Source of the DNA: Desulfuromusa sp.
GTDB taxonomy: Bacteria > Desulfobacterota > Desulfuromonadia > Desulfuromonadales > Geopsychrobacteraceae
Assembly (NCBI GenBank): GCA_021647765.1
Contig: JAKIUD010000001.1
Coordinates: 62,001 to 126,000 of the forward strand
DNA length: 64,000 bases
Reading direction: 5' to 3'
A program made the translations under genes and the position numbers. Positions 27,310 to 36,306 of the stretch are shown piece after piece (position 1 is the first letter of the stretch; each line of letters begins with the position of its first letter). The notes under the pieces were generated by a model. It searched no databases. It saw only the letters and a list, made by a program, of their open reading frames with translations, and was not told the origin of the DNA.

Positions 27310-28368
27310 TTATGAAGCATCCTTCTTTTCTTTTATGGATAGCCACAGATCAGTCAATTCAAACCAACTTCGCAACAAGAGGGTCGCACTGCATCGACCG
27401 AGCAGATTGTCGGTCAAAAAAATATAAATCGGCTCAAGAAAGTTAAGCCAATGACAATGACCCGCTTCGACTGGCAACCCCTGGCGGAACGCACGCCGTG
27501 CATCAACGGCAAAAAACAGTTGCCAGGCATGCCCTCGGATATAGCACCCTCCCCGCCACCAGATCTTCCAACGTTCCTGGATCGATAATTCGTTCAACAT
27601 CTTCCTGACCAACTGAAAAAAAGGTTGAACCAGAAGTTTTTCACTCTGCTGCTGCTGACGATAAATGCCAGGAGCCACGACAAAAAACTCATTCCAACCA
27701 ATCATCCGGAAACACATGATCAACGATCCTAATAACTGCCGCTGCCAGAGCCCCTCAGCTTCAAAACGTCGCGCCGAAGTACTGATTTCGGCAGGGAGCA
27801 GTTGCCATTGACCCACTGATCGTAATCGTTCGGCAAAATCAGTATCTTCCATTGCGGGGAGATCTTCACAAAAAAGACCAACCCGATCCAACAAACAACG
27901 CGGTAAAAAGAACCCCTGATCACCATGAATTGTTTCCGGCCGTCCCAAACGTGCTTTCCACTCGTAAAAATAATATCCTTCGGAATAAGCATCGTCTTCC
28001 CGGCGAAATTTCAAAGCAAAATGTCCTGCAATATTTTTGTTCCTGGCACGGGACAGATGATCCAATCCCTTTCTCAGCGCCAATGGATCAACAAAACGGC
28101 TGTCAATATGGAGAAATAATACCCATTCGCCAGTGGCAATCTCAGTCGCACGATTCAGTTGGCGACCCCGACCTGCAGAGCATTGAATGATTTCATAATC
28201 AGCCCACTCAGGGTGTTGCTGTTGCAGCCATTCCCAACTGCCATCAGTTGAACCACCATCACAGATTACCAGTTCCAGGCTGACATCTTTCTGGCAGCTT
28301 AAATTGGCAAAAAAACCGGCTAATTGCGAGCATTCATTGAGGATCGGAACAATAAGGCTGAGTTGCAT
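27310..28368 (-). CDS. Family 2 glycosyltransferase with C-terminal extension
   Basis: The first 220 residues are a GT-A glycosyltransferase: SLIVPILNECSQL at the start, VICDGGSTDGSW (about 34-45), the metal motif LHIDSRF, and an acceptor region AMEDTDFAERLR. This is closest to the TIGR04283-type glycosyltransferases, for which a role in arsenosugar or glycolipid synthesis has been proposed in some genomes. The last 130 residues, rich in Trp and aromatic residues, are extra and unassigned. Its substrate is unknown. Confidence 0.75.
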   Translation of the reverse strand: MQLSLIVPILNECSQLAGFFANLSCQKDVSLELVICDGGSTDGSWEWLQQQHPEWADYEIIQCSAGRGRQLNRATEIATGEWVLFLHIDSRFVDPLALRKGLDHLSRARNKNIAGHFALKFRREDDAYSEGYYFYEWKARLGRPETIHGDQGFFLPRCLLDRVGLFCEDLPAMEDTDFAERLRSVGQWQLLPAEISTSARRFEAEGLWQRQLLGSLIMCFRMIGWNEFFVVAPGIYRQQQQSEKLLVQPFFQLVRKMLNELSIQERWKIWWRGGCYIRGHAWQLFFAVDARRAFRQGLPVEAGHCHWLNFLEPIYIFLTDNLLGRCSATLLLRSWFELTDLWLSIKEKKDAS

Positions 28369-28410
28369 TTAAGACATCCAAAAAGAATCCAGTTTTATCC
28401 GAAAAAATCA

Positions 28411-28438
28411 TTCACAACAGACAATCGTATGCTATAAA
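28411..28438 (+). promoter_or_regulatory. Promoter of eno
   Basis: TTCACA (28411-28416) and TATAAA (28433-28438) are 16 bases apart, about 85 bases before the eno ATG. Confidence 0.55.
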
Positions 28439-28524
28439 TATCTGAGAATATTTATACTTCGTCTGTCCTGGCTTCGCTGTCAGCGACGATAACTTTTTAC
28501 ACCTGACATAGCAAGGGGTTCAAG

Positions 28525-29808
28525 ATGAGTGAGATCATTGATATCTACGCCCGTGAGATTCTCGATTCGCGTGGCAATCCAACCGTAGAAGTTGAAGTTG
28601 CTCTGGAAACCGGCGTCATTGGACGGGCTGCCGTCCCCAGTGGTGCATCAACAGGAGAACGCGAAGCTCTGGAACTTCGTGATGGTGATAAAGGTCGCTA
28701 TCTCGGCAAAGGGGTTCTCAAAGCTGTCGAGCACGTTAACGAGGTCATTGCTGCAGAATTGATTGGCTGGGAAGCAAGTGATCAGATTGGTATTGACCGT
28801 AAACTTCTGGCGTTGGATGGAACCGACTTCAAAAGCAAGCTTGGTGCAAATGCGCTACTTGGTGTCTCCATGGCTTGTGCTAAAGCGGCTGCAGAAGATG
28901 CCGGGCTGCCCCTTTACCAATACATCGGTGGAGCCAATGCCAAAGAGCTTCCTGTCCCAATGATGAATATCCTGAACGGTGGTGAGCACGCCGATAACAA
29001 CGTGGACATCCAGGAATTCATGATCATGCCGGTTGGAGCTGAAAGTTTCAAAGAAGCCCTGAGGATGGGTGCAGAGGTCTTCCATACATTGAAAAAAGTT
29101 CTGAAAGAAAAAGGGTATAACACCTCTGTCGGTGATGAAGGTGGTTTTGCCCCCAACCTCAAAAGCAATGAAGAAGCGTTGCAAGTGATCATGGAAGCAA
29201 TTGGAGCTGCTGGTTACAAAGCAGGGGAAGATATCCTGCTGGCTCTGGATGTTGCTGCATCAGAAATTTACAACGACGGTAAGTACAATTTTGCCAACGA
29301 AAAACAAGCCATCAAAACTGCAGCAGAAACTGTCGAATTTTATGAGGATCTGGTCGCACGCTATCCAATCATTTCCATTGAAGACGGTCTGGCTGAAAAC
29401 GACTGGGATGGTTGGAAGCTGATGACAGAAAAACTTGGCAATAAAATCCAGATAGTTGGTGATGATCTCTTTGTCACCAATACCAAAATACTCAAAGAAG
29501 GAATTAACAAAGGAATCGCTAACTCAATTCTGATTAAGGTCAACCAGATTGGTACCTTGACAGAAACTCTGGAAGCAATCGAAATGGCCAAACGAGCCGG
29601 ATACACGGCGGTTATCTCTCACCGTTCAGGGGAGACTGAAGATACAACTATTGCTGATCTTGCTGTGGCAACCAATGCCGGGCAGATCAAAACAGGTTCA
29701 CTGTGCCGGACTGATCGTATCTGTAAATATAATCAACTTTTACGGATTGAAGATGAATTGGACGACACTGCCGTTTTTAACGGAAAAGACGTTTTTTATA
29801 ACTTGTAG
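28525..29808 (+). CDS. eno: Enolase
   Basis: The 427-residue glycolytic enzyme interconverts 2-phosphoglycerate and phosphoenolpyruvate. The N-terminal IYAREILDSRGNPTVEVEV, the SGASTGEREALELRDGD loop and the C-terminal SHRSGETEDTTIADLAVA signature are intact. It stands alone. A dispersed repeat (copy 5) follows and may act as its terminator. Confidence 0.98.
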   Translation: MSEIIDIYAREILDSRGNPTVEVEVALETGVIGRAAVPSGASTGEREALELRDGDKGRYLGKGVLKAVEHVNEVIAAELIGWEASDQIGIDRKLLALDGTDFKSKLGANALLGVSMACAKAAAEDAGLPLYQYIGGANAKELPVPMMNILNGGEHADNNVDIQEFMIMPVGAESFKEALRMGAEVFHTLKKVLKEKGYNTSVGDEGGFAPNLKSNEEALQVIMEAIGAAGYKAGEDILLALDVAASEIYNDGKYNFANEKQAIKTAAETVEFYEDLVARYPIISIEDGLAENDWDGWKLMTEKLGNKIQIVGDDLFVTNTKILKEGINKGIANSILIKVNQIGTLTETLEAIEMAKRAGYTAVISHRSGETEDTTIADLAVATNAGQIKTGSLCRTDRICKYNQLLRIEDELDDTAVFNGKDVFYNL

Positions 29809-29852
29809 TCAGCCATAGAATAAGCACGGGGATGGAATCAAACGCTGTCCCC

Positions 29853-30034
29853 GGATGGCGTTGGTTTAAGTGATTTTGTAGTAATCTCGGGACTGTCCCC
29901 AGACCCATCGGGGGCAGTCCCGAAGTTTACAAGCCACAAAGAACTGCGGTGGTTTGCGCCGCAAAAGCCTGGGACAGCCCCCATGCGGGGACAGTCCCGT
30001 TTTTGCTGGACATTTCCTTAAGCTAGCGCAATTC
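29853..30034 (+). repeat. Dispersed GGGACAGTCCC element, copy 5
   Basis: It runs from GGATGGCGTTGGTTTAAG to CTTAAGCTAGCGCAATTC, with clear terminal inverted repeats, both hairpin pairs and the core GTTTACAAGCCACAAAGAA. It lies between the convergent genes eno and selD. Confidence 0.9.
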
Positions 30035-30062
30035 GTACATCTCCTCAAAATACTCCATAGCA

Positions 30063-31100
30063 TTAAGTTTGTAAGAGCAAACATCCACCGGAACCAGAAA
30101 CAACCTCTCCCACCCGATGAACGGGAACAGCACGATCAGTCAATCGCTGCTCCAGCAGGTCGGTTTTCTCTTTTGCGACAGCAATCAACAACCCCCCTGA
30201 AGTTTGCGCATCACTGAGCAAATCGAGAGAAAGGGGATCACAGCTTTCGTGTCCCTCCAGATGGGGAAAATAAAATTTCCGGTTACGGTGGGAACCCGCT
30301 GGCACCAATCCCATTTCTGCCATCTCCAGCGCTTGTGGATACGTGGGAAGATCATTGATGAAAATTTTGAGGCTAACACCACTGGCTTCAGCCATTTCAG
30401 AGGCATGACCAATAAGTCCGAATCCGGTAATATCGGTACAGGCAGAGACTCCAACTTCCAACATTACTTCAGCGGCCGCTTTATTCAGCATAACCATCCC
30501 ATCAATCGCTGCAGAAATATCGACTTCTGTCAGTATTTCGCCTTTCAAAGCGGTGGTTAACAACCCGGTTCCCAATGGCTTGGTCAAATAGAGTTGATCT
30601 CCAGGCTGACAGCCACAAGTCGTGACCATCTTACCGGGATCAACCAGACCCGTCACGCTCAAGCCATACTTTGGTTCATCATCCTCGATCGAATGACCAC
30701 CAGCAACAACAGCACCAGCGGCATGGACACGTTCAGCACCGCCTTGAAGAATTTTGACCAGAATATCAGCGTCCAGACAACCGATGGGAAAAGAGACCAG
30801 ATTCAAAGCGGTTAAAGGTCGTGCCCCGACGGTAAACAGGTCAGAAAGGGCATTAGCCGCAGCAATCTGGCCAAACGTGTACGGATCATCCACCACCGGG
30901 GTGAAGAAGTCGACCGACTGCACCAACGCCTCAGAATCATTGAGGCGATAAATTGCCGCATCGGCAAACGGAATCTCCTGGGATAACAGATCAGGATGAT
31001 TAATATGTGGGAGCTGACTCAGTACCTGAGTCAGGGTCTCGGGACCAATTTTTGCCGCTCAGCCAGAGCTGCGCGACAGAGAGGTCAAACGAATACTCAT
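30063..31100 (-). CDS. selD: Selenide, water dikinase (selenophosphate synthetase), itself a selenoprotein
   Basis: Reading from the ATG at 31100, codon 14 is TGA (31059-31061), in SSG-Sec-AAKIGPETL. This is the place of the catalytic Cys/Sec of SelD. After it the frame stays open for the full 345 residues, with VDFFTPVVDDPYTFGQIAAA, GGHSIEDDEPKYG and ITGFGLIGHASEM of the AIR-synthase fold. A search that treats TGA as stop gives only 287 residues and loses the active site. SelD makes selenophosphate from selenide and ATP for selenocysteine. It lies 47 bases after selB. Confidence 0.95.
31014..31034 (-). promoter_or_regulatory. Candidate SECIS hairpin of selD
   Basis: Beginning 24 nt after the Sec TGA, CTGACTCAG-GTA-CTGAGTCAG forms a perfect nine-pair hairpin in the coding sequence, with a G and U in the apical loop. 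Bacterial SECIS elements sit just 3' of the UGA and show a G/U in the loop for SelB binding. The assignment is inference. Confidence 0.7.
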
Positions 31101-31147
31101 CTGTATAATTCCTCTTTCAGCAATAGTTCTTTCTGTCCAGAATCAAT

Positions 31148-33061
31148 TTAAGATTCCTTCGGCAATTGCCAGGCAACCCTCTTGTCATCGAGTCGGCGAG
31201 TATACTTGTAGCTGTCAAACAATTCCAGAAGAGCCTGAACCTGTTTACGTCCACTACCTAACTTATCCCTGAATTCAGCCAGAGTCACTGTGTCCTGCCG
31301 CTGGAAAATATCGACCAGTAACTTTTCCGCCTGGCGATAGCTTTCCATGTGCAAGGAACTTTCCTGATTCAAACGAACCAGGGAACCTTCGAGAACCAGA
31401 TACGAAAAGTAAACATCGCTGTCCAGCCCTTCAAGACCAAGCTGAATCAGAACATCTTTGTTGTTTTTCACCTGAAAACCACTGGTACGAAAATACTGTT
31501 CTATTTTGTTTAGAATTTGTGTCTCTGCAGCAGTTGGCTGTGGATGCCAATCCGGTGTTGCCACCAGATCTCGATTCAGCACAATCAGGTTTTCACCCAA
31601 CGCCCATTGCAGCAGGACTTCAAACCCTTTTGGAGCCAGCTTTTTTGCCAACCGCGATTGCAAAGTGGCGCGGGGTATCCCATGGCGTAAATGATGTTGC
31701 TGTTGATAGTCTGCCACAATCTGCGGAAGCTGCTGTTTCCAACTGCGCACCCGATCAGCAATGACCCACTGTTCTGCAAGCAGTTCAACCTGTCCCGCTT
31801 GCTTAAGTTTTTCCAGCCCTTTTAACAACTGATCACGACCGGTGCCAGTCTGTTTTTCTAGATCCTTGATCCGCGCCAACTCCAATTCATCCAGCTTTTG
31901 CAGCCAGAAGCCCAGATCACCAGAAGCCAGGTCATTCAACCGCTGAGTTACATCACTACGAAAACGTTTGTGCTTCTGTGGTTCGGCATCGATCACCACC
32001 CCGCCACCAATTGTCACCATGGGAGAATAGGAACGGATAATAAAACGATCACCGCGATGAACCAACAACGGATGATCGAGGGTCATCTGCACCAGAGCCT
32101 CGTCCCCCGGGATCATCTCTTCACGATCAAGTAAGACCACTTGAGCGACACTGCGTCCGGTACCTAAATGAAAATGGACAGGGTCTCGAAATTTAAGCGC
32201 GCGCGGAGCTTCTTTAAGAAGTTGTAAGCGGACATCAATCCTCTGGCTTGCCCGGAATAACCCTGGGGTTCCAATAACCGATCCACGCGGCACCTGCTCA
32301 CGGGTGACCCCGGAAAGATTCAATGCCACCCGCTGTCCAGCAAAAACTTCATCTGCTGGTTTATCGTGAACCTGGGCTTCGCGAATCCGTGCCAGCACGG
32401 CGGCAGGGAGAATCTCCAGAGTGTCCCCTGGTTTGATCCGACCACTATTCAGGGTTCCGGTCACGACTGTCCCGAAACCACTGATACTGAAGCAGCGATC
32501 AACCGGTAAGCGCACCGCACCACCAGAATCCCGAGGCGGAACCTGGCTCAGTTGCTCACGGATGACATCCATCAGGTCAGTTAATCCCTCTCCGGTTATT
32601 GCAGAGACCCTGCAGCAAGGGGCTTTTTCCAAAAACGTTCCACCGACCTGCTCGCGGATCTCTTCTTCGACAATATCGAGCCAATCGGGTTCGACCAGAT
32701 CAGATTTGGAAAGAATCAGAACTCCCTTTTTCAACTGTAACAGTTGCATAATCTGCAAGTGTTCACGGGTCTGCGGCATCACCCCCTCGTTGGCATCAAT
32801 CACCAATAGAACCAGGTCAATACCGGCAATACCACTGAGCATCTGTGGGATAAATTTTTCATGTCCCGGAACATCAACCACTCCGGCAATCTGTCCGCTT
32901 CCCAGATCAAGGGGGGCAAAGCCGAGTTCAATGGAAATCCCCCGCTCTTTCTCCTCCCCCAGTCGATCAGTTTCTACCCCGGTCAGAGCGCGGATTAAAG
33001 CAGACTTGCCATGATCAACATGGCCAGCTGTTCCGATAATGAAGTGTCCCGGGTCTGCCAT
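31148..33061 (-). CDS. selB: Selenocysteine-specific elongation factor
   Basis: The 637-residue GTPase brings Sec-tRNA to UGA codons marked by a SECIS hairpin. The G motifs GTAGHVDHGKSALI (about 9-22), DVPGHEKFI and SKSDLV are present. EF-Tu-like beta domains follow, and winged-helix repeats that bind SECIS RNA fill the last 260 residues. It lies between selA and selD. Confidence 0.96.
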   Translation of the reverse strand: MADPGHFIIGTAGHVDHGKSALIRALTGVETDRLGEEKERGISIELGFAPLDLGSGQIAGVVDVPGHEKFIPQMLSGIAGIDLVLLVIDANEGVMPQTREHLQIMQLLQLKKGVLILSKSDLVEPDWLDIVEEEIREQVGGTFLEKAPCCRVSAITGEGLTDLMDVIREQLSQVPPRDSGGAVRLPVDRCFSISGFGTVVTGTLNSGRIKPGDTLEILPAAVLARIREAQVHDKPADEVFAGQRVALNLSGVTREQVPRGSVIGTPGLFRASQRIDVRLQLLKEAPRALKFRDPVHFHLGTGRSVAQVVLLDREEMIPGDEALVQMTLDHPLLVHRGDRFIIRSYSPMVTIGGGVVIDAEPQKHKRFRSDVTQRLNDLASGDLGFWLQKLDELELARIKDLEKQTGTGRDQLLKGLEKLKQAGQVELLAEQWVIADRVRSWKQQLPQIVADYQQQHHLRHGIPRATLQSRLAKKLAPKGFEVLLQWALGENLIVLNRDLVATPDWHPQPTAAETQILNKIEQYFRTSGFQVKNNKDVLIQLGLEGLDSDVYFSYLVLEGSLVRLNQESSLHMESYRQAEKLLVDIFQRQDTVTLAEFRDKLGSGRKQVQALLELFDSYKYTRRLDDKRVAWQLPKES

Positions 33062-33064
33062 CGG

Positions 33065-34477
33065 TTAAGCCTCTCTTTTGAACACAGCGATCAAAATCTG
33101 CGCCAGCAACGCTTCTTCTTCCGCAAATACAGCTCGCAAATTAACCAATAACCGATCATTCTGCACCCGGGTAACAACCGCCGGGGAAAAAGTCCGTAAC
33201 TGTTTTGCCAAATCAGCCGTACGACCGGCCAGTGGATTGATTTCAACCGCCCAATCCGACAGTTCAGTCAGTGGCATGGCTCCACCTCCGACCCGGGAAA
33301 TATCTTCAACCAACTTGATTTCTGCCGCCAATGGTTCAGCTTCAAGTCTCTCAAATAGATGCTGGCAACGCTGTTTCTGTTGTTCGGGGTCTGCAGAAAA
33401 CATTTTCAACACGGGTAATTCCTGCAGCGCCTGTTCTGGCTGCTGATAGAGGCGCAATGTCGATTCCAGTGCTGCCAGAGTTAATTTATCAATTCTCAAG
33501 GCTCGCGCTAGTGGATGTTTGCGAATTCTCTTAATCAGGTCAGCACGTCCGACAATGATTCCGGCCTGCGGTCCACCAAGCAATTTATCACCACTGAATG
33601 TGATGACATCAACCCCAGCCTTGACCACTTCCAGCACGGTTGGTTCTCTCTCCAATCCATAGTTGCTGAGATCCAACAACAAACCACTGCCCAGATCTTC
33701 CATCAGAACCAGATCATTTTCCCGGGCAAGTGGCAACAACTCTCTTGCCGGAACCTCCTTGGTAAAACCGACAATTCGGTAATTACTGGTATGAACTTTG
33801 AGGAGGATCGCAGTGTTTTCATTAATCGCCTGCTGGTAATCATGCAGGTGGGTGCGGTTTGATGACCCAACTTCACGCAGTATCACCCCACCCGCCTCCA
33901 TCACATCGGGAATCCGGAATGCTCCGCCAATTTCGACCAGCTCTCCGCGTGAAACAATCGCCTCACGCCCTTTGCCCAATGCGGTCAATACCAGCAACAC
34001 CGCCCCCGAATTGTTGTTGACCACCAATGCCGCTTCAGCACCCGTTAACTGGGTCAATAAACTTTCGACATGGGAAAAACGTTCGCCACGGCCGCCACTA
34101 TCAAGTTCAAATTCGAGATTGGAATAGCCAGCTGCAACAGCATTAATAGCGCGCAACGCCTGTGAGGAAAGAGGCGCCCGCCCCAGATTGGTGTGTAGGA
34201 GTGTCCCGGTTGCGTTGATCACTTTACGCAATGATGGCTGCAGCAATTCACGACAGCTTTGAGCCGCAACGGCAGCAACATTTTCGGGAAGAAGTCGCTC
34301 AGGAGGATTAACTTTACCACTTTCAAGAATTTCCTGACGCAAAGAGGAAATTAATTCCTGAACAGCACGGGACAAAGTCTCTTGCGGTAACTGCTGAGAG
34401 AAGTTTTGCATGGGTTCTTCACGTAAAACTCGATCAATAGCCGGTAGGGTTCGCAGCAGATCCTGTTGCCCGCTCAT
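33065..34477 (-). CDS. selA: L-seryl-tRNA(Sec) selenium transferase
   Basis: The PLP enzyme turns seryl-tRNA(Sec) into selenocysteyl-tRNA using selenophosphate. The Schiff-base lysine lies in TFSGDKLLGGPQAGIIVG (about 280-297), and the N-terminal half has VINATGTLLHTNLGRAPLS. The start at 34477 (470 residues) has AAGGACG just upstream and is preferred to the ATG at 34492. selB begins three bases after it ends. The tRNA-Sec gene was not found in this window. Confidence 0.95.
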   Translation of the reverse strand: MSGQQDLLRTLPAIDRVLREEPMQNFSQQLPQETLSRAVQELISSLRQEILESGKVNPPERLLPENVAAVAAQSCRELLQPSLRKVINATGTLLHTNLGRAPLSSQALRAINAVAAGYSNLEFELDSGGRGERFSHVESLLTQLTGAEAALVVNNNSGAVLLVLTALGKGREAIVSRGELVEIGGAFRIPDVMEAGGVILREVGSSNRTHLHDYQQAINENTAILLKVHTSNYRIVGFTKEVPARELLPLARENDLVLMEDLGSGLLLDLSNYGLEREPTVLEVVKAGVDVITFSGDKLLGGPQAGIIVGRADLIKRIRKHPLARALRIDKLTLAALESTLRLYQQPEQALQELPVLKMFSADPEQQKQRCQHLFERLEAEPLAAEIKLVEDISRVGGGAMPLTELSDWAVEINPLAGRTADLAKQLRTFSPAVVTRVQNDRLLVNLRAVFAEEEALLAQILIAVFKREA

Positions 34478-34590
34478 AGTCGTCCTTTTCATAGCAGCCT
34501 ATCAACTGACTGTTGGTACATTTGGAAGATTTTGAGATTCTTCGCACGGAATCTTACCATGACATTTCATAAATGAACAACAACATAGAT

Positions 34591-34716
34591 GATGGCGTTG
34601 CAAAAAGTCCGACCCACTGTGTTGCAGCGGTGTTTCAAGACCTTGACATACTTCTGCATGCCTTCGTCCTTGAAAAACCACTCCGCCTTGTGGGACGATT
34701 TTTTTGCTTAGCCATC
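34591..34716. repeat. 126-bp element with imperfect terminal inverted repeats
   Basis: The left end GATGGCGTTGCAAAAAGTCC is mirrored by the right end, whose complement reads CAGATGGCTAAGCAAAAAAA, so the last 25 bases of each end can pair. It looks like a small non-coding palindromic repeat of the kind scattered in related genomes. It lies between selA and tRNA-Ala. Only this copy was seen. Confidence 0.6.
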
Positions 34717-34759
34717 TGATTCATTTTTGCGAGTGCATTCATAGACGGGTTTATTTTTA

Positions 34760-34788
34760 TTGACACCTGAAGTTTGATTTTGTTATAA
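34760..34788 (+). promoter_or_regulatory. Promoter of tRNA-Ala
   Basis: TTGACA (34760-34765) and TTATAA (34783-34788) are 17 bases apart. The start would be near 34796, eight bases before the mature tRNA. Confidence 0.8.
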
Positions 34789-34803
34789 ATCGCCCACCTG
34801 TTA

Positions 34804-34879
34804 GGGGCTGTAGCTCAGTTGGGAGAGCGTTTGACTGGCAGTCAAAAGGTCCGCGGTTCGATCCCGCGTAGCTCCACCA
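34804..34879 (+). tRNA. tRNA-Ala (anticodon GGC)
   Basis: A full cloverleaf is seen: acceptor GGGGCTG/TAGCTCC, D arm GCTC..GAGC, anticodon stem TTTGA/TCAAA with loop CTGGCAG, giving anticodon GGC, T arm CGCGG-TTCGATC-CCGCG, and an encoded CCA end. It reads GCC and GCU alanine codons. Confidence 0.95.
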
Positions 34880-34889
34880 AAACAATCAA

Positions 34890-34921
34890 GGGTTAGCTGG
34901 CAACGGCTAGCCCTTTTTTTT
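34890..34921 (+). terminator. Terminator of tRNA-Ala, just ahead of pabB
   Basis: GGGTTAGC pairs with GCTAGCCC (eight pairs), then comes a run of eight T. It ends 17 bases before the pabB ATG, leaving no room for a separate pabB promoter after it. Confidence 0.85.
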
Positions 34922-34937
34922 GTTAGAGTTATTGTCA

Positions 34938-36302
34938 ATGGCGATTTCTACCCACAGCTTCATCCTTCCATATTTTGATCCACTGGCTCTTTATCTCCGT
35001 TTCTGCCCAAACGGACCAGGATTTCTTGAATCACTGAACCCACGGCTCGAAACCGGTCGTTACTCTATTGTTCCACTGCATTGGCAAGAACAATATCACC
35101 TCAAGAACGGAGTCCTGTTTCGTTACAATCAAGATGGTGCCACAAAGCTGCCCGGCAAGCCACTGACAACTCTTGCCCTGATATTACGAGAGAGAAGAGT
35201 TCCAACCTCCACCAAAACCCCTTTCCCCGGAGGTTTCTTCGGCTATTTCGGTTACGACCTGGCAAATCAGATTGAAGAGTTACCACAGGAAGCCCCACGC
35301 GACCTGCAGCTACCAGATTTGCAGCTATTTTGGGTTGATGTGACTGCAGTGTATGACCATCAAACCACTCAACTGACACTAGCGACTCTCGATCCGGCAA
35401 TCGATTTGAGAAATTTCGAATCCGACATAAAAAAATCGCAAAAAACATTACCGCTACAGCCTCTGAAAACAACCAGGCAACCCGAACCAATCATCTCCCG
35501 GGAAAAGTTTATCTCCATGGTTGAGCGAGGCAAAGAATATATCGCTGCCGGGGATATTTATCAGGTCAATCTCTCCTGTCGCTTTGACGGCACACTGGAA
35601 GGATCCTCAACCGAACTTTATCGTCGCCTGCGCATAATCAACCCATCACCTTTTGCCTGCCTGTTGAGATTTTCGGAAATAGAAATTATTTCCAGTTCTC
35701 CGGAACGACTGGTCTCTTTGCAGAATGGTTTTGCGGAGACTCGACCCATTGCTGGAACCCGGCCACGCGGTTACACGCCAGCGGAAGATCAACAGTTAAG
35801 CAAGGAACTTCTGGATCACCCAAAAGAGCGTGCCGAACACATCATGCTGCTTGATCTGGAAAGAAATGATCTCGGAAAAGTCTGTCGAGCTGGAACGGTC
35901 GAAGTTGACAAACTGATGGTACTGGAACACTATTCTCACGTCACCCATATCGTCTCAAATATCCGTGGACAACTGAATAAGCATTGTGACTCTTTCGATT
36001 TATTGCAAGCCACTTTTCCCGGTGGTACAATTACTGGCGTACCGAAAAAACGTTGCATGGAAATCATTGATGAGCTTGAACCTGTCGGACGGGGCAGCTA
36101 CACTGGTAGTGCTGGTTATATCAGTGCTTGCGGCAACATGGATTTGAATATCCTGATTCGCAGTTTCCAACGGATTGGAAACAAGCTCACATATCAGACT
36201 GGCGCTGGTATCGTTGCCGATTCAATCCCAGAGCATGAGTGGCTGGAATGCCTGCACAAAGGGGAAGCAATGCGTACTCTCTTACAAGATTTTGCTGGTT
36301 AG
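34938..36302 (+). CDS. pabB: Aminodeoxychorismate synthase component I
   Basis: This 454-residue chorismate-binding enzyme makes 4-amino-4-deoxychorismate for folate. The motifs PEPIISREKFISMVERGKEY, AAGDIYQVNLSCRF (about 205-218), SSPERLVSLQNG, TRPIAGTRPRG and the C-terminal TGAGIVADSIPEHEW are intact. It shares these with TrpE, but the next gene, pabC, supports PabB. The ATG at 34938 has a poor ribosome site, so expression may be low or depend on readthrough of the tRNA-Ala terminator. Confidence 0.9.
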   Translation: MAISTHSFILPYFDPLALYLRFCPNGPGFLESLNPRLETGRYSIVPLHWQEQYHLKNGVLFRYNQDGATKLPGKPLTTLALILRERRVPTSTKTPFPGGFFGYFGYDLANQIEELPQEAPRDLQLPDLQLFWVDVTAVYDHQTTQLTLATLDPAIDLRNFESDIKKSQKTLPLQPLKTTRQPEPIISREKFISMVERGKEYIAAGDIYQVNLSCRFDGTLEGSSTELYRRLRIINPSPFACLLRFSEIEIISSSPERLVSLQNGFAETRPIAGTRPRGYTPAEDQQLSKELLDHPKERAEHIMLLDLERNDLGKVCRAGTVEVDKLMVLEHYSHVTHIVSNIRGQLNKHCDSFDLLQATFPGGTITGVPKKRCMEIIDELEPVGRGSYTGSAGYISACGNMDLNILIRSFQRIGNKLTYQTGAGIVADSIPEHEWLECLHKGEAMRTLLQDFAG

Positions 36303-36306
36303 ACGG

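Noticed and set aside
34804..34879. tRNA-Gly
   Set aside because: The anticodon loop CTGGCAG gives GGC, which reads alanine codons, not GCC of glycine.
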